A stretch of 36,894 nt of DNA from contig NVWO01000002.1 of NCBI GenBank assembly GCA_002746255.1, forward strand, positions 117,773 through 154,666, read 5' to 3'. Origin of the DNA: Rhodospirillaceae bacterium (GTDB lineage Bacteria > Pseudomonadota > Alphaproteobacteria > GCA-2746255). Shown in pieces: positions 16,068-25,195 of the stretch (positions within the stretch are counted from its first letter, which is position 1; each line of letters starts with the position of its first letter). The translations under genes and the position numbers were made by a program. The notes beneath the pieces are model-generated. The model saw nothing but the letters and a program-made list of their open reading frames with translations, was not told where the DNA came from and searched no databases.

Positions 16068-18822
16068 TGTTGCGCCCGTGGCAGTGCTTGTATTTGCGTC
16101 CCGATCCGCATGGGCAGGTGGCGTTCCGCGCCACCCGTCCCCAGGTCGCTGCATCGTTCGGATCGATGACGGCTGCCGCCTCGCGTCGACGGATGGGGCC
16201 GCCGGTCTGTACGTCTGGAGGGCCGCCTGGGGCGGCGTCGGCTTGCGCCCCCTGGCCGAAGGCCGGGTGGCCGAGCGCCGGATCCGTCCGGCTTTCCTGC
16301 ATGGCTTGTGGCTTGCGTTCGATCTCCGCTTCCTTGGGGGAGGTGACCTGCACTTCCAGATGGCTCAGGATGGCGGTGACCGTTTCGCGCAGGCGGCTAA
16401 GCAGCGACTCGAAGAGATTGAACGCTTCGCGCTTGTACTCGCTTAGGGGGTCGCGCTGACCATAGGCGCGCAGGCTGATGCCTTGGCGCAAGTGATCCAG
16501 GGTCAGCAAATGGTCTTTCCACGCCTGGTCAAGCAGTTGCAGAAGGACGCTTTTCTCGGCGGTCTGAAAAATATCTGGCCCATAGGTTGCCAGCTTCTCC
16601 GCCATTTTTCGGTCGGCAGCTTCCGTCAGGCGCGTGCGGATTTCTTCATCGGCAATCCCTTCCTCCTTCGCCCACTCGGCGATCGGAAGGTCAAGGGCAA
16701 GCAGCCGCCGGCATTCCTCGTGTAGCCCTTTTATGTCCCATTTTTCCGCATAGGATTTTTCCGGGATCATGCGCTGGACCAGGTCTTCGATGACGTCCTG
16801 GCGCATGTCCGTGATCGTTTCGGAAACGTTGTCCGTCACCATCAGGTCGCGGCGCTGTTCGTAAATCACCGTGCGCTGATCGTTCATCACATCGTCGAAG
16901 CGAAGCAGATTTTTTCGAATGTCGTAGTTTCGGGTTTCGACTTTCTGCTGCGCCTTTTCGATGGCCTTGTTGATCCATGGGTGAATGATCGCTTCGCCTT
17001 CGGGAAGTCCGAATTTCTTCAGCATGCTGTCCATGCGCTCGGACCCAAAAATCCGCATCAGATCGTCTTCGAGGGAAAGGAAGAATTTCGAAGCCCCCGG
17101 ATCGCCCTGACGCCCGGTTCGCCCGCGAAGCTGATTGTCGATGCGACGGCTTTCGTGACGTTCCGTGCCGACAACGTAAAGCCCACCTGCCGCGATTGCC
17201 GTTTCTTTGTTTTCGGCGTGCTGTTTTTCGATCGCTTCTCTCTTTTTGGCCTTTGCCGCATCGTCTTCAATGCCGGCGAGGCTCTCTTCAAGCCACATGT
17301 CGAGATTGCCGCCAAGCTGAATATCCGTGCCCCGACCGGCCATGTTTGTGGCGATTGTCACGGCACCCGCCCGACCGGCCTGGGCGATGATCTGGGCCTC
17401 TTCTTCGTGATAGCGCGCGTTGAGCACCCGGTGCGTGATTTTCTTTTTCTTCAGCAACGCGGCGAGTGTTTCGGATTTTTCGATGCTGACGGTGCCGACA
17501 AGAACCGGTTGTTTGCGTTTCCGGCAGTCCTCGATCAGCGCGATAATTTCTGAAAATTTTTCCGTTTCCAGCCGGAAAATTTCATCGTCGTGATCGATGC
17601 GCGCGCAAGGAACGTTCGTTGTAACCTCGACGACGAGAAGCTTGTAGATGTCGCCAAACTCGGCGGCTTCGGTCATCGCCGTGCCTGTCATGCCGGAAAG
17701 CTTCGGATAAAGGCGGAAGTAATTCTGAAAGGTAATCGACGCAAGGGTCTGATTCTCATTCTGAATTTTGGCGTTTTCCTTTGCCTCCAGGGCCTGATGC
17801 AGGCCTTCGGCGTAACGCCGTCCTTCCATCATGCGTCCGGTAAACTCGTCGATGATGACGACGTGATCGTCTTTGACGATGTAGTCCGTGTCCCGGGTAA
17901 ACAGCGTATGCGCGCGAAGTGCCTGATTGATGTGGTGGACAAGGGCGACGTTGCGGATGTCGTAGAGAGAGGCGCCCTCTTCAATCAGGTCGGCTTCGCG
18001 AAGCCAGCCTTCAATCTTTTCGACCCCCGCATCCGTGAAGGATACGACGCGCGCTTTCTCGTCCTTTTCGTAATCCTCTTCGCCAAGCTTCGGAATCAGC
18101 TTGTCGGCGGTGACGTAAAGATCGGAGTTGTCTTCGGTGGGGCCGGAAATAATCAGCGGCGTGCGCGCTTCATCGACAAGGATGCTGTCGACTTCGTCCA
18201 CGATGGCAAAGTTAAAGGCACGCTGGACCATGTCCTCCAGCCGGTATTTCATGTTGTCGCGCAGGTAATCGAAGCCGAACTCGTTGTTCGTGCCATAGGT
18301 CACGTCGGCGCCATAGGCTTCCTGGCGCTCCGCATCGTCTAACCCGTGGACGATGCATCCCACCGTAAGGCCGAGGAAGCGATAGATGGTGCCCATCCAT
18401 TCCGCGTCGCGCCGGGCGAGGTAGTCGTTGACGGTGACGACATGGGTGCCTTTGCCCGATAGCGCGTTGAGGTAAACCGGCAGGGTGGCGACAAGGGTTT
18501 TCCCTTCGCCCGTCTTCATTTCGGCAATCATGCCCCGGTGGAGAATGATGCCGCCCATGAGCTGGACGTCGAAATGGCGCTGGCCAAGGGCGCGCTTGGC
18601 GGCTTCCCGTACGGTAGCAAAGGCCTCGACAAGAAGGTCGTCCAGGGTTTCCCCTGCCGTGATCCGGTCGCGGAAGGCCTGGGTGCGGGCGCGCAAGGCA
18701 TCATCGGAAAGCTCGACAAGGGCGGCTTCTTCCCCATTGATGGCCTGGACAAGCGGGTCAAGCTTGCGAAGAAAGCGGTCATTTGCCGAACCAAGGAATC
18801 GTCGGGTCAGAACACCGAGCAT
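16063..18822 (-). CDS. secA: Protein translocase ATPase SecA
   Basis: Motor ATPase of the general secretion pathway; it pushes preproteins through SecYEG at the inner membrane. The protein has 919 residues, the normal size. Features in order: start [18 protein letters not shown], Walker A MKTGEGKT at about 101-109, [32 protein letters not shown] (Walker B), the preprotein cross-linking domain, [36 protein letters not shown], the helical scaffold, and a C-terminal zinc SEC-C tail [14 protein letters not shown] with all three Cys and the His. The zinc tail should bind SecB and phospholipid. GAGAG precedes the ATG. Monocistronic, with its own promoter. Confidence 0.98.
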   Translation of the reverse strand: MLGVLTRRFLGSANDRFLRKLDPLVQAINGEEAALVELSDDALRARTQAFRDRITAGETLDDLLVEAFATVREAAKRALGQRHFDVQLMGGIILHRGMIAEMKTGEGKTLVATLPVYLNALSGKGTHVVTVNDYLARRDAEWMGTIYRFLGLTVGCIVHGLDDAERQEAYGADVTYGTNNEFGFDYLRDNMKYRLEDMVQRAFNFAIVDEVDSILVDEARTPLIISGPTEDNSDLYVTADKLIPKLGEEDYEKDEKARVVSFTDAGVEKIEGWLREADLIEEGASLYDIRNVALVHHINQALRAHTLFTRDTDYIVKDDHVVIIDEFTGRMMEGRRYAEGLHQALEAKENAKIQNENQTLASITFQNYFRLYPKLSGMTGTAMTEAAEFGDIYKLLVVEVTTNVPCARIDHDDEIFRLETEKFSEIIALIEDCRKRKQPVLVGTVSIEKSETLAALLKKKKITHRVLNARYHEEEAQIIAQAGRAGAVTIATNMAGRGTDIQLGGNLDMWLEESLAGIEDDAAKAKKREAIEKQHAENKETAIAAGGLYVVGTERHESRRIDNQLRGRTGRQGDPGASKFFLSLEDDLMRIFGSERMDSMLKKFGLPEGEAIIHPWINKAIEKAQQKVETRNYDIRKNLLRFDDVMNDQRTVIYEQRRDLMVTDNVSETITDMRQDVIEDLVQRMIPEKSYAEKWDIKGLHEECRRLLALDLPIAEWAKEEGIADEEIRTRLTEAADRKMAEKLATYGPDIFQTAEKSVLLQLLDQAWKDHLLTLDHLRQGISLRAYGQRDPLSEYKREAFNLFESLLSRLRETVTAILSHLEVQVTSPKEAEIERKPQAMQESRTDPALGHPAFGQGAQADAAPGGPPDVQTGGPIRRREAAAVIDPNDAATWGRVARNATCPCGSGRKYKHCHGRNT

Positions 18823-18875
18823 AGGAATTCTCTCAAATGGGATTGGGGGACGGGCATTGCTGGTTTTCCCTACGA

Positions 18876-18904
18876 GAGATAGGGCGCATGGTGGGGGCTG
18901 TCAA
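18876..18904 (-). promoter_or_regulatory. Predicted promoter of secA
   Basis: On the minus strand a perfect TTGACA (18904-18899), a 17-base spacer and TATCTC (18881-18876), about 55 bases before the secA ATG. The rest of the 251-base secA-argJ gap holds a tandem repeat next to argJ and nothing else I recognise. Confidence 0.55.
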
Positions 18905-19037
18905 CGGCGGCGCGCCGGGAAAGTTCTTTGGAAACCCGGTCCGCCGGGTCGCATTGTGCCCTTGTTCTTGGGTTCGCGATCTGTAGGATGGCCTCGATGT
19001 CGGGCCAGGTTCCGGCAAAACCAACCCTTCTGCTTTT

Positions 19038-19067
19038 GCATATAAGCCTGATGCATATGAGCCCGAT
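19038..19067. repeat. 15-bp tandem repeat just before argJ
   Basis: GCATATaAGCCtGAT (19038-19052) is followed at once by GCATATgAGCCcGAT (19053-19067), 13 of 15 bases identical. The pair ends 6 bases before the argJ start codon. It may be two half-sites for a regulator on the same DNA face region, or a replication-slippage product. Confidence 0.65.
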
Positions 19068-19073
19068 AGCGAC

Positions 19074-20315
19074 ATGGCCCGAAAGTTAAAGCCCTCGCCC
19101 CTGGCTCCCAGGGGCTTTCCAAGACTTTCTCCCGTTCCCGGCGTGTGCCTGGGGGCGGCGGCCAGCGGTATCCGCTATCGCGGTCGTGACGATCTAATGC
19201 TTGTCGCCCTGGTGCCGGGGACGACGCTGGCTGGTGTCTTTACGTTGTCGACGACGGCGTCGGCCCCCGTCGAATGGTGCCGCAAACAGCTTTCAGGGCG
19301 CCGCGCCCGGGGGCTTGTCGTCAATTCCGGCAATGCGAATGCGTTCACCGGGGCGGTTGGTGTCAAGGCGGTGGCGCGGACGGCAAAGGCGGCGGCGCGC
19401 GCGCTTGGCTGTTCGGCCTCGGAAATCTTCATCGCATCGACCGGCGTCATTGGTGAAATGCTGACGGTTGAACGCATCGAAGCGGCGCTGCCGGATCTGG
19501 CAACGCAGTTAAAGCCTTCCGGCTGGAAGGCGGCGGCCAACGCCATTCTGACGACGGATACGTTTCCCAAGGGGGCCGGTGCCAAGACGCAGATTGGCGG
19601 CGTACCGGTGACGATTAACGGGATTGCGAAAGGGTCCGGCATGATCGCGCCAAACATGGCGACGATGTTGGGGTTCCTTTTTACAGACGCAAAAATTCCT
19701 GCCGGCGTTTTGCAGAAATTGCTGTCCGAGCTGAACGCGCGTTCGTTTAATTCGATCACGGTCGATAGCGATACCTCGACAAGTGACAGCGTTTTTCTGT
19801 GCGCCACCGGGGCCGGCAAGACGCACAAGCCGGTGCGCACGGCAAAGGACCCACATTTGCAGGCCTTTAAAGAGGCCCTTGGTGCGGTGATGATCGACCT
19901 CGCGCAGCAAATCGTTCGAGACGGCGAAGGGGCTACCAAATTCATAACCGTTGCCATTTCCGGCGCGGCATCTGAAAAGGCGGCGCGCCGCGTTGGTCTT
20001 GCGATTGCAAACTCGCCCCTCGTGAAGACGGCGATTGCCGGGGAAGATGCGAATTGGGGGCGGATCGTCATGGCGGTTGGCAAATCGGGCGAACGGGTTC
20101 GCCAGAACAAGCTCGACATTCGTATCGGCGGGGTGCGAATTACGGAACGGGGTGCGCGCGACCCCGCCTATAGAGAACCGCGCGTTGCCCGGCACATGAA
20201 GGGGCGCAACGTTGCCATCGCAGTTGACCTTGGCATTGGCCAGGGCTCGGCGACGGTCTGGACCTGCGATCTCACCCATGGCTACATCGATATCAACGCC
20301 GATTATCGTTCCTAA
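19074..20315 (+). CDS. argJ: Bifunctional ornithine acetyltransferase / N-acetylglutamate synthase
   Basis: Recycles the acetyl group from N-acetylornithine to glutamate in arginine synthesis. The protein has 413 residues. ArgJ cleaves itself before a conserved Thr; the site KGSGMIAPNMATMLGF is intact, with the nucleophile at Thr197. Other hallmarks are VNSGNANAFTG, ASTGVIGE, NSITVDSDTSTSD and the end TCDLTHGYIDINADYRS. Whether it is bifunctional or only recycles depends on acetyl-CoA use, which sequence does not settle. The ATG at 19074 lacks a clear ribosome site; the start MARKLKPSPLAPRGFP fits the family. Its last 38 bases overlap the Nudix gene in another frame. Confidence 0.95.
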   Translation: MARKLKPSPLAPRGFPRLSPVPGVCLGAAASGIRYRGRDDLMLVALVPGTTLAGVFTLSTTASAPVEWCRKQLSGRRARGLVVNSGNANAFTGAVGVKAVARTAKAAARALGCSASEIFIASTGVIGEMLTVERIEAALPDLATQLKPSGWKAAANAILTTDTFPKGAGAKTQIGGVPVTINGIAKGSGMIAPNMATMLGFLFTDAKIPAGVLQKLLSELNARSFNSITVDSDTSTSDSVFLCATGAGKTHKPVRTAKDPHLQAFKEALGAVMIDLAQQIVRDGEGATKFITVAISGAASEKAARRVGLAIANSPLVKTAIAGEDANWGRIVMAVGKSGERVRQNKLDIRIGGVRITERGARDPAYREPRVARHMKGRNVAIAVDLGIGQGSATVWTCDLTHGYIDINADYRS

Positions 20316-20718
20316 CGCGCGACCGCTGCTTCTCGTTGTGGCAGCGGCGCTGGTGGACGCGCGCGCGCGCGTGCTGATCGCCCAGCGTCCCGAGGGAAAA
20401 GCCTTCGCCGGTCAATGGGAGTTTCCGGGCGGCAAGCTTCACGCCGGGGAGGCGCCCGAAGCGGCGCTTGTCCGCGAGCTTCAGGAAGAACTCGGCATCG
20501 GGGTTGCGGTCCACGATCTTGCCCCCTTTGCCTTCGCGTCCCATGCCTATGATGATTTTCACCTTTTGATGCCGCTTTACCTGTGCCGCCATTGGCAGGG
20601 GCAGGTGGTCCCTATGGAAGGGCAGGCGGTGCAATGGGTCTTGCCCCGGGATCTTGGGGGTTTTCCGATGCTTCCGGCAGACGTGCCACTGGTGACGCGG
20701 TTGCAAGAGACGCTTTAA
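20278..20718 (+). CDS. mutT: MutT-type Nudix hydrolase (8-oxo-dGTP diphosphatase)
   Basis: Likely removes 8-oxo-dGTP from the nucleotide pool to prevent A:T to C:G changes. From the ATG at 20278 the product has 146 residues. The Nudix box GKLHAGEAPEAALVRELQEELGI matches the consensus Gx5Ex7REUxEExGU fully. The flanking VAAALVDARARVLIAQRPEGKAFAGQWEFPGG is typical for alphaproteobacterial MutT. The start inside argJ (38-base overlap) was chosen over a frame start at 20212 because it gives the usual N-terminal length; no strong Shine-Dalgarno supports either. The overlap implies translational coupling to argJ, an arrangement seen in related genomes as I recall. Confidence 0.85.
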   Translation: MATSISTPIIVPNARPLLLVVAAALVDARARVLIAQRPEGKAFAGQWEFPGGKLHAGEAPEAALVRELQEELGIGVAVHDLAPFAFASHAYDDFHLLMPLYLCRHWQGQVVPMEGQAVQWVLPRDLGGFPMLPADVPLVTRLQETL

Positions 20719-20752
20719 CGTCGCCGGGTCCACGCTTGGCGTCTTTTGGTCA

Positions 20753-20768
20753 CGGCGTTGTGACGCCG
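20753..20768. repeat. Stem-loop after the Nudix gene
   Basis: CGGCGT (20753-20758), loop TGTG, ACGCCG (20763-20768): a perfect 6-bp stem 35 bases after the mutT stop. There is no T tract, so it is at most a weak or Rho-dependent terminator. The remaining part of the 194-base gap to the next gene holds a TAAAAT (20884-20889) that could be a -10 box, but no matching -35 was found. Confidence 0.3.
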
Positions 20769-20912
20769 GGGCTTCGATAAGGCTTGCCCACCCTTTCCTT
20801 TTGCTGCCATCCTTGCCCGGAATTTTTGCCGTCTGGCCACAATCGGTCATGATGTGGTGGCGGCTTGCCTTTTGGTGGGGCTTTAAAATTTAAACAACTG
20901 GAGGAACGCACG

Positions 20913-21341
20913 ATGGCACCTGTTGAATTTATCTGCCTGTTGCAACTTGCGGTCGTCGCCATTGTGATGGCGTTGATCCCTGCCGTTGGAAAGATTCAGA
21001 CTTGGGGGATCATCCGTTTTGTCGGGCATCCGACTCCAGAGGATGCGGCCCTTCCGGCCTGGGTGCTGCGTGCCGAGCGCGCGCATCTCAATTTAATGGA
21101 GAACATGATCCCCTTCGCCGTCATTGTCGCCGGAACGATGTTTGGCGTTTCCGATGAAATTACGCAGCTTGGCGCGGAAGTCTTCGTCGTGGCGCGGCTT
21201 GTCCAGGCCATTGTCCACATCTTCGGCATTTCCTGGGTTCGCACGATCGCCTTTTTCGTCGGCATTGGGGCCGAGGTGGCGATGCTTGTGCAAATCGGCG
21301 TGCCGGAAGTGCCGCTATTGTTGGCTCGGTTCCTGGGTTAG
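20913..21341 (+). CDS. MAPEG family membrane protein
   Basis: Integral membrane protein of 142 residues in the MAPEG group (membrane-associated proteins in eicosanoid and glutathione metabolism). Four hydrophobic spans are visible: near the N-terminus (EFICLLQLAVVAIVMALIP), two in the middle (MIPFAVIVAGTMFGV and FVVARLVQAIVHIFG) and one at the end (TIAFFVGIGAEVAMLVQIG). The family signature is the AERAHLNLMENMIPFA segment. GGAGG lies 8 bases before the ATG at 20913, which settles the start over an in-frame site at 20865. Bacterial members are mostly uncharacterised, and a glutathione-linked activity is only suggested by the family. It appears to be a single-gene unit convergent with the HAD gene, 37 bases away. 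Confidence 0.85.
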   Translation: MAPVEFICLLQLAVVAIVMALIPAVGKIQTWGIIRFVGHPTPEDAALPAWVLRAERAHLNLMENMIPFAVIVAGTMFGVSDEITQLGAEVFVVARLVQAIVHIFGISWVRTIAFFVGIGAEVAMLVQIGVPEVPLLLARFLG

Positions 21342-21378
21342 ATCCGCCGGCGCGGGTGCGTCGCCTTTCGCCCTGTCC

Positions 21379-22272
21379 CTACCAGGCAAGACTTGGGATG
21401 ACGGCAACCGGGTGGCGGTCTTTGCGCTTGAGAAGGGTGTGAAGCGCGCGCGCTTCGGGCAAGGTTTCGTGGGGGGGTTCCAGGGCAAGCTCGGCGGCGT
21501 GAAGGCCGCTGGTGACCAGCACGGCGTCGATATGCGCGCGTTCGGCGCCGCGAATGTCGGTGTCGAGGGAATCTCCGATGACCAGCGCGCGCTGGGGATC
21601 CGCGATGCCGAGAAGCCCAAGCGCGTGTTTGAAAATTGCCGGGTCGGGTTTGCCGTGGGTGCGAACCTTGCCGCCAAGCGTTTCATAACGCTGGGCGAGT
21701 GCGCCGGCGCAAATCACCCGGGTTTTCCCGCGCAAGGCTTCGCGGTCGGCGTTTGCGCAGATCATCGGCACGCCTCTGGCCGCGCCGCGGGCCAGCAGGT
21801 CTTCGTAATCGGCGACCGTTTCCTCGTCGCGGTCGATGCCGGTGTTGAGGATAAAATCCGCCGCCTCCGGTGTCGTCACCTCGGTCAGGTCCAGCCCTTC
21901 CAGCATGTTGCGGTCGCGTTCCGGCCCAAGATGCAGGCAGGCCGAACCCAGGGCGGCATACCAGGGGTCGCGGCGCGTAAACAGCGCCTGCCACGTCTCT
22001 TCGCCGGACGAATGGATGCCGCCATAAAGATCCGGCGGGATCCCCATGTCTGTCAGGGCGGCGGCAACCACCGCCTGGCGGCGGGGGGCGTTTGAGAGAA
22101 AAAGCGTTTTTTTACCTGTCACGCGCAGACGTTCCAGAACGTCGAGGACCCCTGGAAAGGGGGCGAAGCCATCGTGAACAACGCCCCAAAGGTCAAAAAT
22201 AAAACCGTCATAGGCGGGGACAAGTTCCCCGATACCGGAAAGAAGACGAACGGGTGCGCGCGTTGTGGGCAT
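21379..22272 (-). CDS. HAD-IIA family hydrolase-like protein (TIGR01459 type)
   Basis: Haloacid dehalogenase superfamily protein of 297 residues, related to NagD-type phosphatases. Motif I reads FDLWGVVHDG: the nucleophile Asp27 is present, but the usual second Asp two residues on is Trp29. Motif II is LFLSNAPR, the Lys motif is THGKPDPAIF, and the acidic motif is VIGDSLDTDIRGA. This DLWGV form is typical of the TIGR01459 group common in Alphaproteobacteria, so it is a family trait and not a local mutation. The substrate is unknown. It follows the EAL gene on the same strand after 74 bases; no terminator was noticed between them. Confidence 0.85.
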   Translation of the reverse strand: MPTTRAPVRLLSGIGELVPAYDGFIFDLWGVVHDGFAPFPGVLDVLERLRVTGKKTLFLSNAPRRQAVVAAALTDMGIPPDLYGGIHSSGEETWQALFTRRDPWYAALGSACLHLGPERDRNMLEGLDLTEVTTPEAADFILNTGIDRDEETVADYEDLLARGAARGVPMICANADREALRGKTRVICAGALAQRYETLGGKVRTHGKPDPAIFKHALGLLGIADPQRALVIGDSLDTDIRGAERAHIDAVLVTSGLHAAELALEPPHETLPEARALHTLLKRKDRHPVAVIPSLAW

Positions 22273-22346
22273 CGGGACGGGCCTCGCTGAAAGCGGCGGG
22301 TGCGGCCCGTTTTGCCATGGGTGGCCGGAAAAGAAAAGAAGATGCG

Positions 22347-23543
22347 TTAGCGGCGGAGCTTCGGTTCGCCGAAAAGATAGCCCTGGCCGTAATCGATGCG
22401 ATCTTCCAACAGGTCAACGAGGGTTGCTTCATCCTCGATTTTTTCGACGATCAGATCGATGCCGTTGCGGAAGAAGGCATCCCGAATGGCTTTGATTGCA
22501 TGGGGGTGGCCTTTTTCCCGCTTTTCCGAAAGCAGGGTTTTGATGCCGATCTTGACGAATTTAAATCGCCGCGCGTGCAGCTCGTCCAGATCGAAATTCA
22601 GCGAGGTCACCTTGTCGATGGAGAAACGGAAGCCAAGGCGTGCCAGGCGTTGCAGTTCGCTTGCAATCTCGGGCCGGTGCAGGGGCAGATCGGCCTGGGA
22701 AAATTCGAAAATAAGATGCGGTGCCAGTTCGGAATTTAACTCCATGAAGTCGATAAATTCGCGGAAAAAGGTCTGATCGGCAAGGGTGTGCTTGGAAATG
22801 TTGATGAAGAAACCTGTGCGCGCCTGATTGCGCTGGGCGCGAACGATCTGGACACAGCGGAACAAGAGCAGATTGTCGATGGGCGTGATCAGCCCTTCCT
22901 TTTCGGCGACGTCCAGGTAGCGGTCGGGGGTGATGAAAGAACCGTCATCGGCCCGGATGCGAGAAAAAGCCTCGTAGAATTTTACCTGACGCGTCGGCAG
23001 GCCGACGATGGGCTGCAGGAAGAGATCAATCCGGTCACGGCGTAGCGCGTCCTGCACCAGATCGAGCATGGCTTCGGGTCGCATGTTCGACGCGGCGGCG
23101 GCCATGCTGGCCTGTGCGGGTGCGGCGGTTGCTTTCTTGGGCTTCGGTTCGGCTTTGCCCTTTGGCACCTTTGAGAGCTGTTCGACAAGCTTTTGCAGGA
23201 CGCGGACTTCGGCGACGATGTCCCCCATCTTTTGCGGGGACCTGCCCTGGCCGTCTGCGACAAGGGCCTGGATACGCCGGGCATCTTTCTGTACCCGGGT
23301 CACTTTTTTCTCCAATGCATCGCTCCGCTTCTCGATGGCGGTGAATTGGCGGGTCATCGTTGCGTCGCGCTCAAAGCGGGCGAAAATTTCATGGAGAAGG
23401 GCGGACGCACCCAGGACCAGCGCGGCGATGATCCGCGCATCGCTATTGGCAAGGTTTGAAAACCCAAGGGGAAGGGTCACGGCCAAGGCTGCCGCGAATG
23501 TCGTGTAGATCAGCGCGATAAGAAGATGTCGAAGCACAGTCAT
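22347..23543 (-). CDS. Membrane-anchored EAL-domain protein, probably degenerate
   Basis: A 398-residue protein with two N-terminal hydrophobic spans (about 5-28 and 38-52), a helical region with coiled-coil character (about 60-135), a Lys/Pro/Ala-rich linker and a C-terminal EAL domain (about 155-398). Active EAL phosphodiesterases cleave c-di-GMP. Here the signature is EAF in place of EAL. Asn (FFINIS), Glu (IFEFSQ), Lys (VKIGIK), Glu (VEKIED) and QGYLFGEP remain, but the metal-binding DDFGTG loop reads DKVTSLN, so the second Asp is lost. It is more likely a c-di-GMP binder or protein-interaction module than an efficient enzyme. No GGDEF domain is present. A moderate promoter lies upstream. 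Confidence 0.85.
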   Translation of the reverse strand: MTVLRHLLIALIYTTFAAALAVTLPLGFSNLANSDARIIAALVLGASALLHEIFARFERDATMTRQFTAIEKRSDALEKKVTRVQKDARRIQALVADGQGRSPQKMGDIVAEVRVLQKLVEQLSKVPKGKAEPKPKKATAAPAQASMAAAASNMRPEAMLDLVQDALRRDRIDLFLQPIVGLPTRQVKFYEAFSRIRADDGSFITPDRYLDVAEKEGLITPIDNLLLFRCVQIVRAQRNQARTGFFINISKHTLADQTFFREFIDFMELNSELAPHLIFEFSQADLPLHRPEIASELQRLARLGFRFSIDKVTSLNFDLDELHARRFKFVKIGIKTLLSEKREKGHPHAIKAIRDAFFRNGIDLIVEKIEDEATLVDLLEDRIDYGQGYLFGEPKLRR

Positions 23544-23586
23544 TCGTAAAAGCTTGGAAAGCTCCGCTAGGTTTTGCGTTCACTCT

Positions 23587-23614
23587 CTTATGGAAGGTCT
23601 TTAAATGAGGTTAA
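23587..23614 (-). promoter_or_regulatory. Possible promoter of the EAL gene
   Basis: On the minus strand TTAACC (23614-23609) and CATAAG (23592-23587) with a 16-base spacer, 43 bases before the EAL start. Each hexamer matches 4 of 6 consensus bases. It sits in the 114-base gap after the CaiB gene, where no terminator hairpin was seen. Confidence 0.3.
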
Positions 23615-23657
23615 TAAAGGGTTGCGGTCGCCTTCAGGATGCCGCCCCGGTGTCGGT

Positions 23658-24791
23658 TTATGGGCCGTCCCGCAAATCCCATTTTTCCAACGCTGTCTTG
23701 GCATCCGTTTCCCGCCATTCCCGGCGTGTCGCTGGGGCGGCGTCATTGGCTCGGGCGGGGAACAGAATTTCCGTGAAGGCTTCGCCGTCCTGTTGCGCGC
23801 GTTGCAGGAACCCGCGGCTGTGCAAATGGGGATGCGTGACCAGCCCGGTGGTGCTGACAATCGCCTGAAAGCAGCAATCGACGTCGCCAAGGGTTTTCAG
23901 CCATTCGGCCAGTGTGGCGGTGGCGAATTTTTCCCGCAAGGCTGCGATCAGGTCCGTTTGAGGGATTGCTTCGCCCTGGCGGTGAATCCAGTCCGGCTGG
24001 CCGACGGCTTCGCAGAAATTCTTCCAGAATTTTTCTTCGATGCAGCCAAGGGTGACAAACGCGCCGTCTTTTGTCTCATAGATTTGGTAATAGGCGGCAC
24101 CGCCGTTCAATTCATGGCCGGTCCGGGAAATGTCCGCGCCATCGGCTTCCGCCACTGCCAGCGACAGGCGCTGCCAGGGCAGGACGGATTCGGCGATGCT
24201 GATGTCCAGAAAAACGCCGCGTCCGGAATTTGTACGCTCAAGCAGGGCCGCCAGCATGGCCATGGCGGCGTGAAGCGCGGCGGCGTGATCGGCGACAGGG
24301 GGGAAGGAAAACCCCGGCCTTTCCGCGCTGCCTGACGTGGCCAGCCCGCCTGCCAACGCCATGTAATTCAAATCGTGGCCGGGCGTGGATGCAAGGGGCC
24401 CGTCCTGGCCATAGCCGGTCAGCGCGCAATGGATGAGGCGGGGATTGAGGGCGTTGATGCGTTCGCGTGGAAAACCAAGACGGGTCAGCACGTCGGGACG
24501 AAAAGATTCAAGCAGCACGTCGGCCTGTTTTAACAGGCGCTCGAAACTTGCCTTGCCAGCCGCACTTTTCAAATCAAGGCGAAGGGTCGTCTTGTTACGG
24601 TTGCAGGCCTTGTAAATGCGCGAGATGCCATCGGGTCCAAGGGGCGGCATCCCACGCATCGGATCGCCAAGGGGTGGCTCAATTTTCAGAACATCGGCAC
24701 CAAAATCGGCGAGCGTTAGTGTGGCAAGCGGTCCTGGAAGGTATTGGGACAGGTCAAGGACACGGGTTCCGGCAAGGGCGTTAAACAGCAT
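23658..24791 (-). CDS. CaiB/BaiF family CoA transferase
   Basis: Family III CoA transferase (377 residues), which moves CoA between carboxylic acids through an aspartyl-CoA thioester intermediate. The N-terminus LAGTRVLDLSQYLPGPLATLTLADFGADVLKIEPP is classic. The catalytic Asp is Asp140 in GHDLNYMALAGGL. RNKTTLRLDLK, SFRPDVLTRLG and DISIAESVLPW also fit; some members act as racemases (alpha-methylacyl-CoA racemase), which cannot be excluded. Last gene of the tetR-led operon; its first 11 bases overlap the end of the thioesterase gene. In this context it could activate the pathway acid with a donor such as succinyl-CoA, or epimerise a methyl-branched acyl-CoA; this is inference. Confidence 0.88.
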   Translation of the reverse strand: MLFNALAGTRVLDLSQYLPGPLATLTLADFGADVLKIEPPLGDPMRGMPPLGPDGISRIYKACNRNKTTLRLDLKSAAGKASFERLLKQADVLLESFRPDVLTRLGFPRERINALNPRLIHCALTGYGQDGPLASTPGHDLNYMALAGGLATSGSAERPGFSFPPVADHAAALHAAMAMLAALLERTNSGRGVFLDISIAESVLPWQRLSLAVAEADGADISRTGHELNGGAAYYQIYETKDGAFVTLGCIEEKFWKNFCEAVGQPDWIHRQGEAIPQTDLIAALREKFATATLAEWLKTLGDVDCCFQAIVSTTGLVTHPHLHSRGFLQRAQQDGEAFTEILFPARANDAAPATRREWRETDAKTALEKWDLRDGP

Positions 24792-25191
24792 GGCTCTTGC
24801 GATAAAGCCGGAAGACGCCGTTGGCGGTGGCCATCAGCTTCCCGCCCTCGGGGCCTTTGTACAAATTGACCGAGGCGTGGCCGATGGTCTTGCCTGCAAA
24901 ATCGATGCGGCTGACGGCGGTAATCAGGCCTTCGGAGATGGTATCGAGGTAACGAACCGACAATTCGATCGTGACGGTGCGTTCGACGTCCTCAATCAGG
25001 TCAAAGAAGGCGTTTCCCGCCGCCGCATCAAGCAGGGTGGCGACGGCACCGCCATGAATTCTATTGCGCGAGCCCAAATGCTGTTCCCCGACCATCAATT
25101 CAAGGACAACACCGTTTTCGTGCCGACCGACATGTTCATAGCCGACAAGGGCCTGAAAAGGGCTGCGGGATTTGGCGTCCTTGGTTTCCAT
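24781..25191 (-). CDS. PaaI-type hotdog thioesterase
   Basis: Acyl-CoA thioesterase of the 4HBT/PaaI group, 136 residues from the ATG at 25191. The core is NRIHGGAVATLLDAAAGNA, with the HGG turn and the catalytic-type Asp, then VTIELSVRYLD and GKTIGHASVNLYK. An in-frame upstream start at 25272 would run 27 codons into the SDR gene and was rejected. Only 4 bases separate it from the SDR stop, and its end overlaps the CoA transferase start, so all three are likely coupled. It probably releases dead-end acyl-CoAs to save CoA in this pathway; the substrate is not predictable. Confidence 0.85.
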   Translation of the reverse strand: METKDAKSRSPFQALVGYEHVGRHENGVVLELMVGEQHLGSRNRIHGGAVATLLDAAAGNAFFDLIEDVERTVTIELSVRYLDTISEGLITAVSRIDFAGKTIGHASVNLYKGPEGGKLMATANGVFRLYRKSHAV

Positions 25192-25195
25192 GGGT

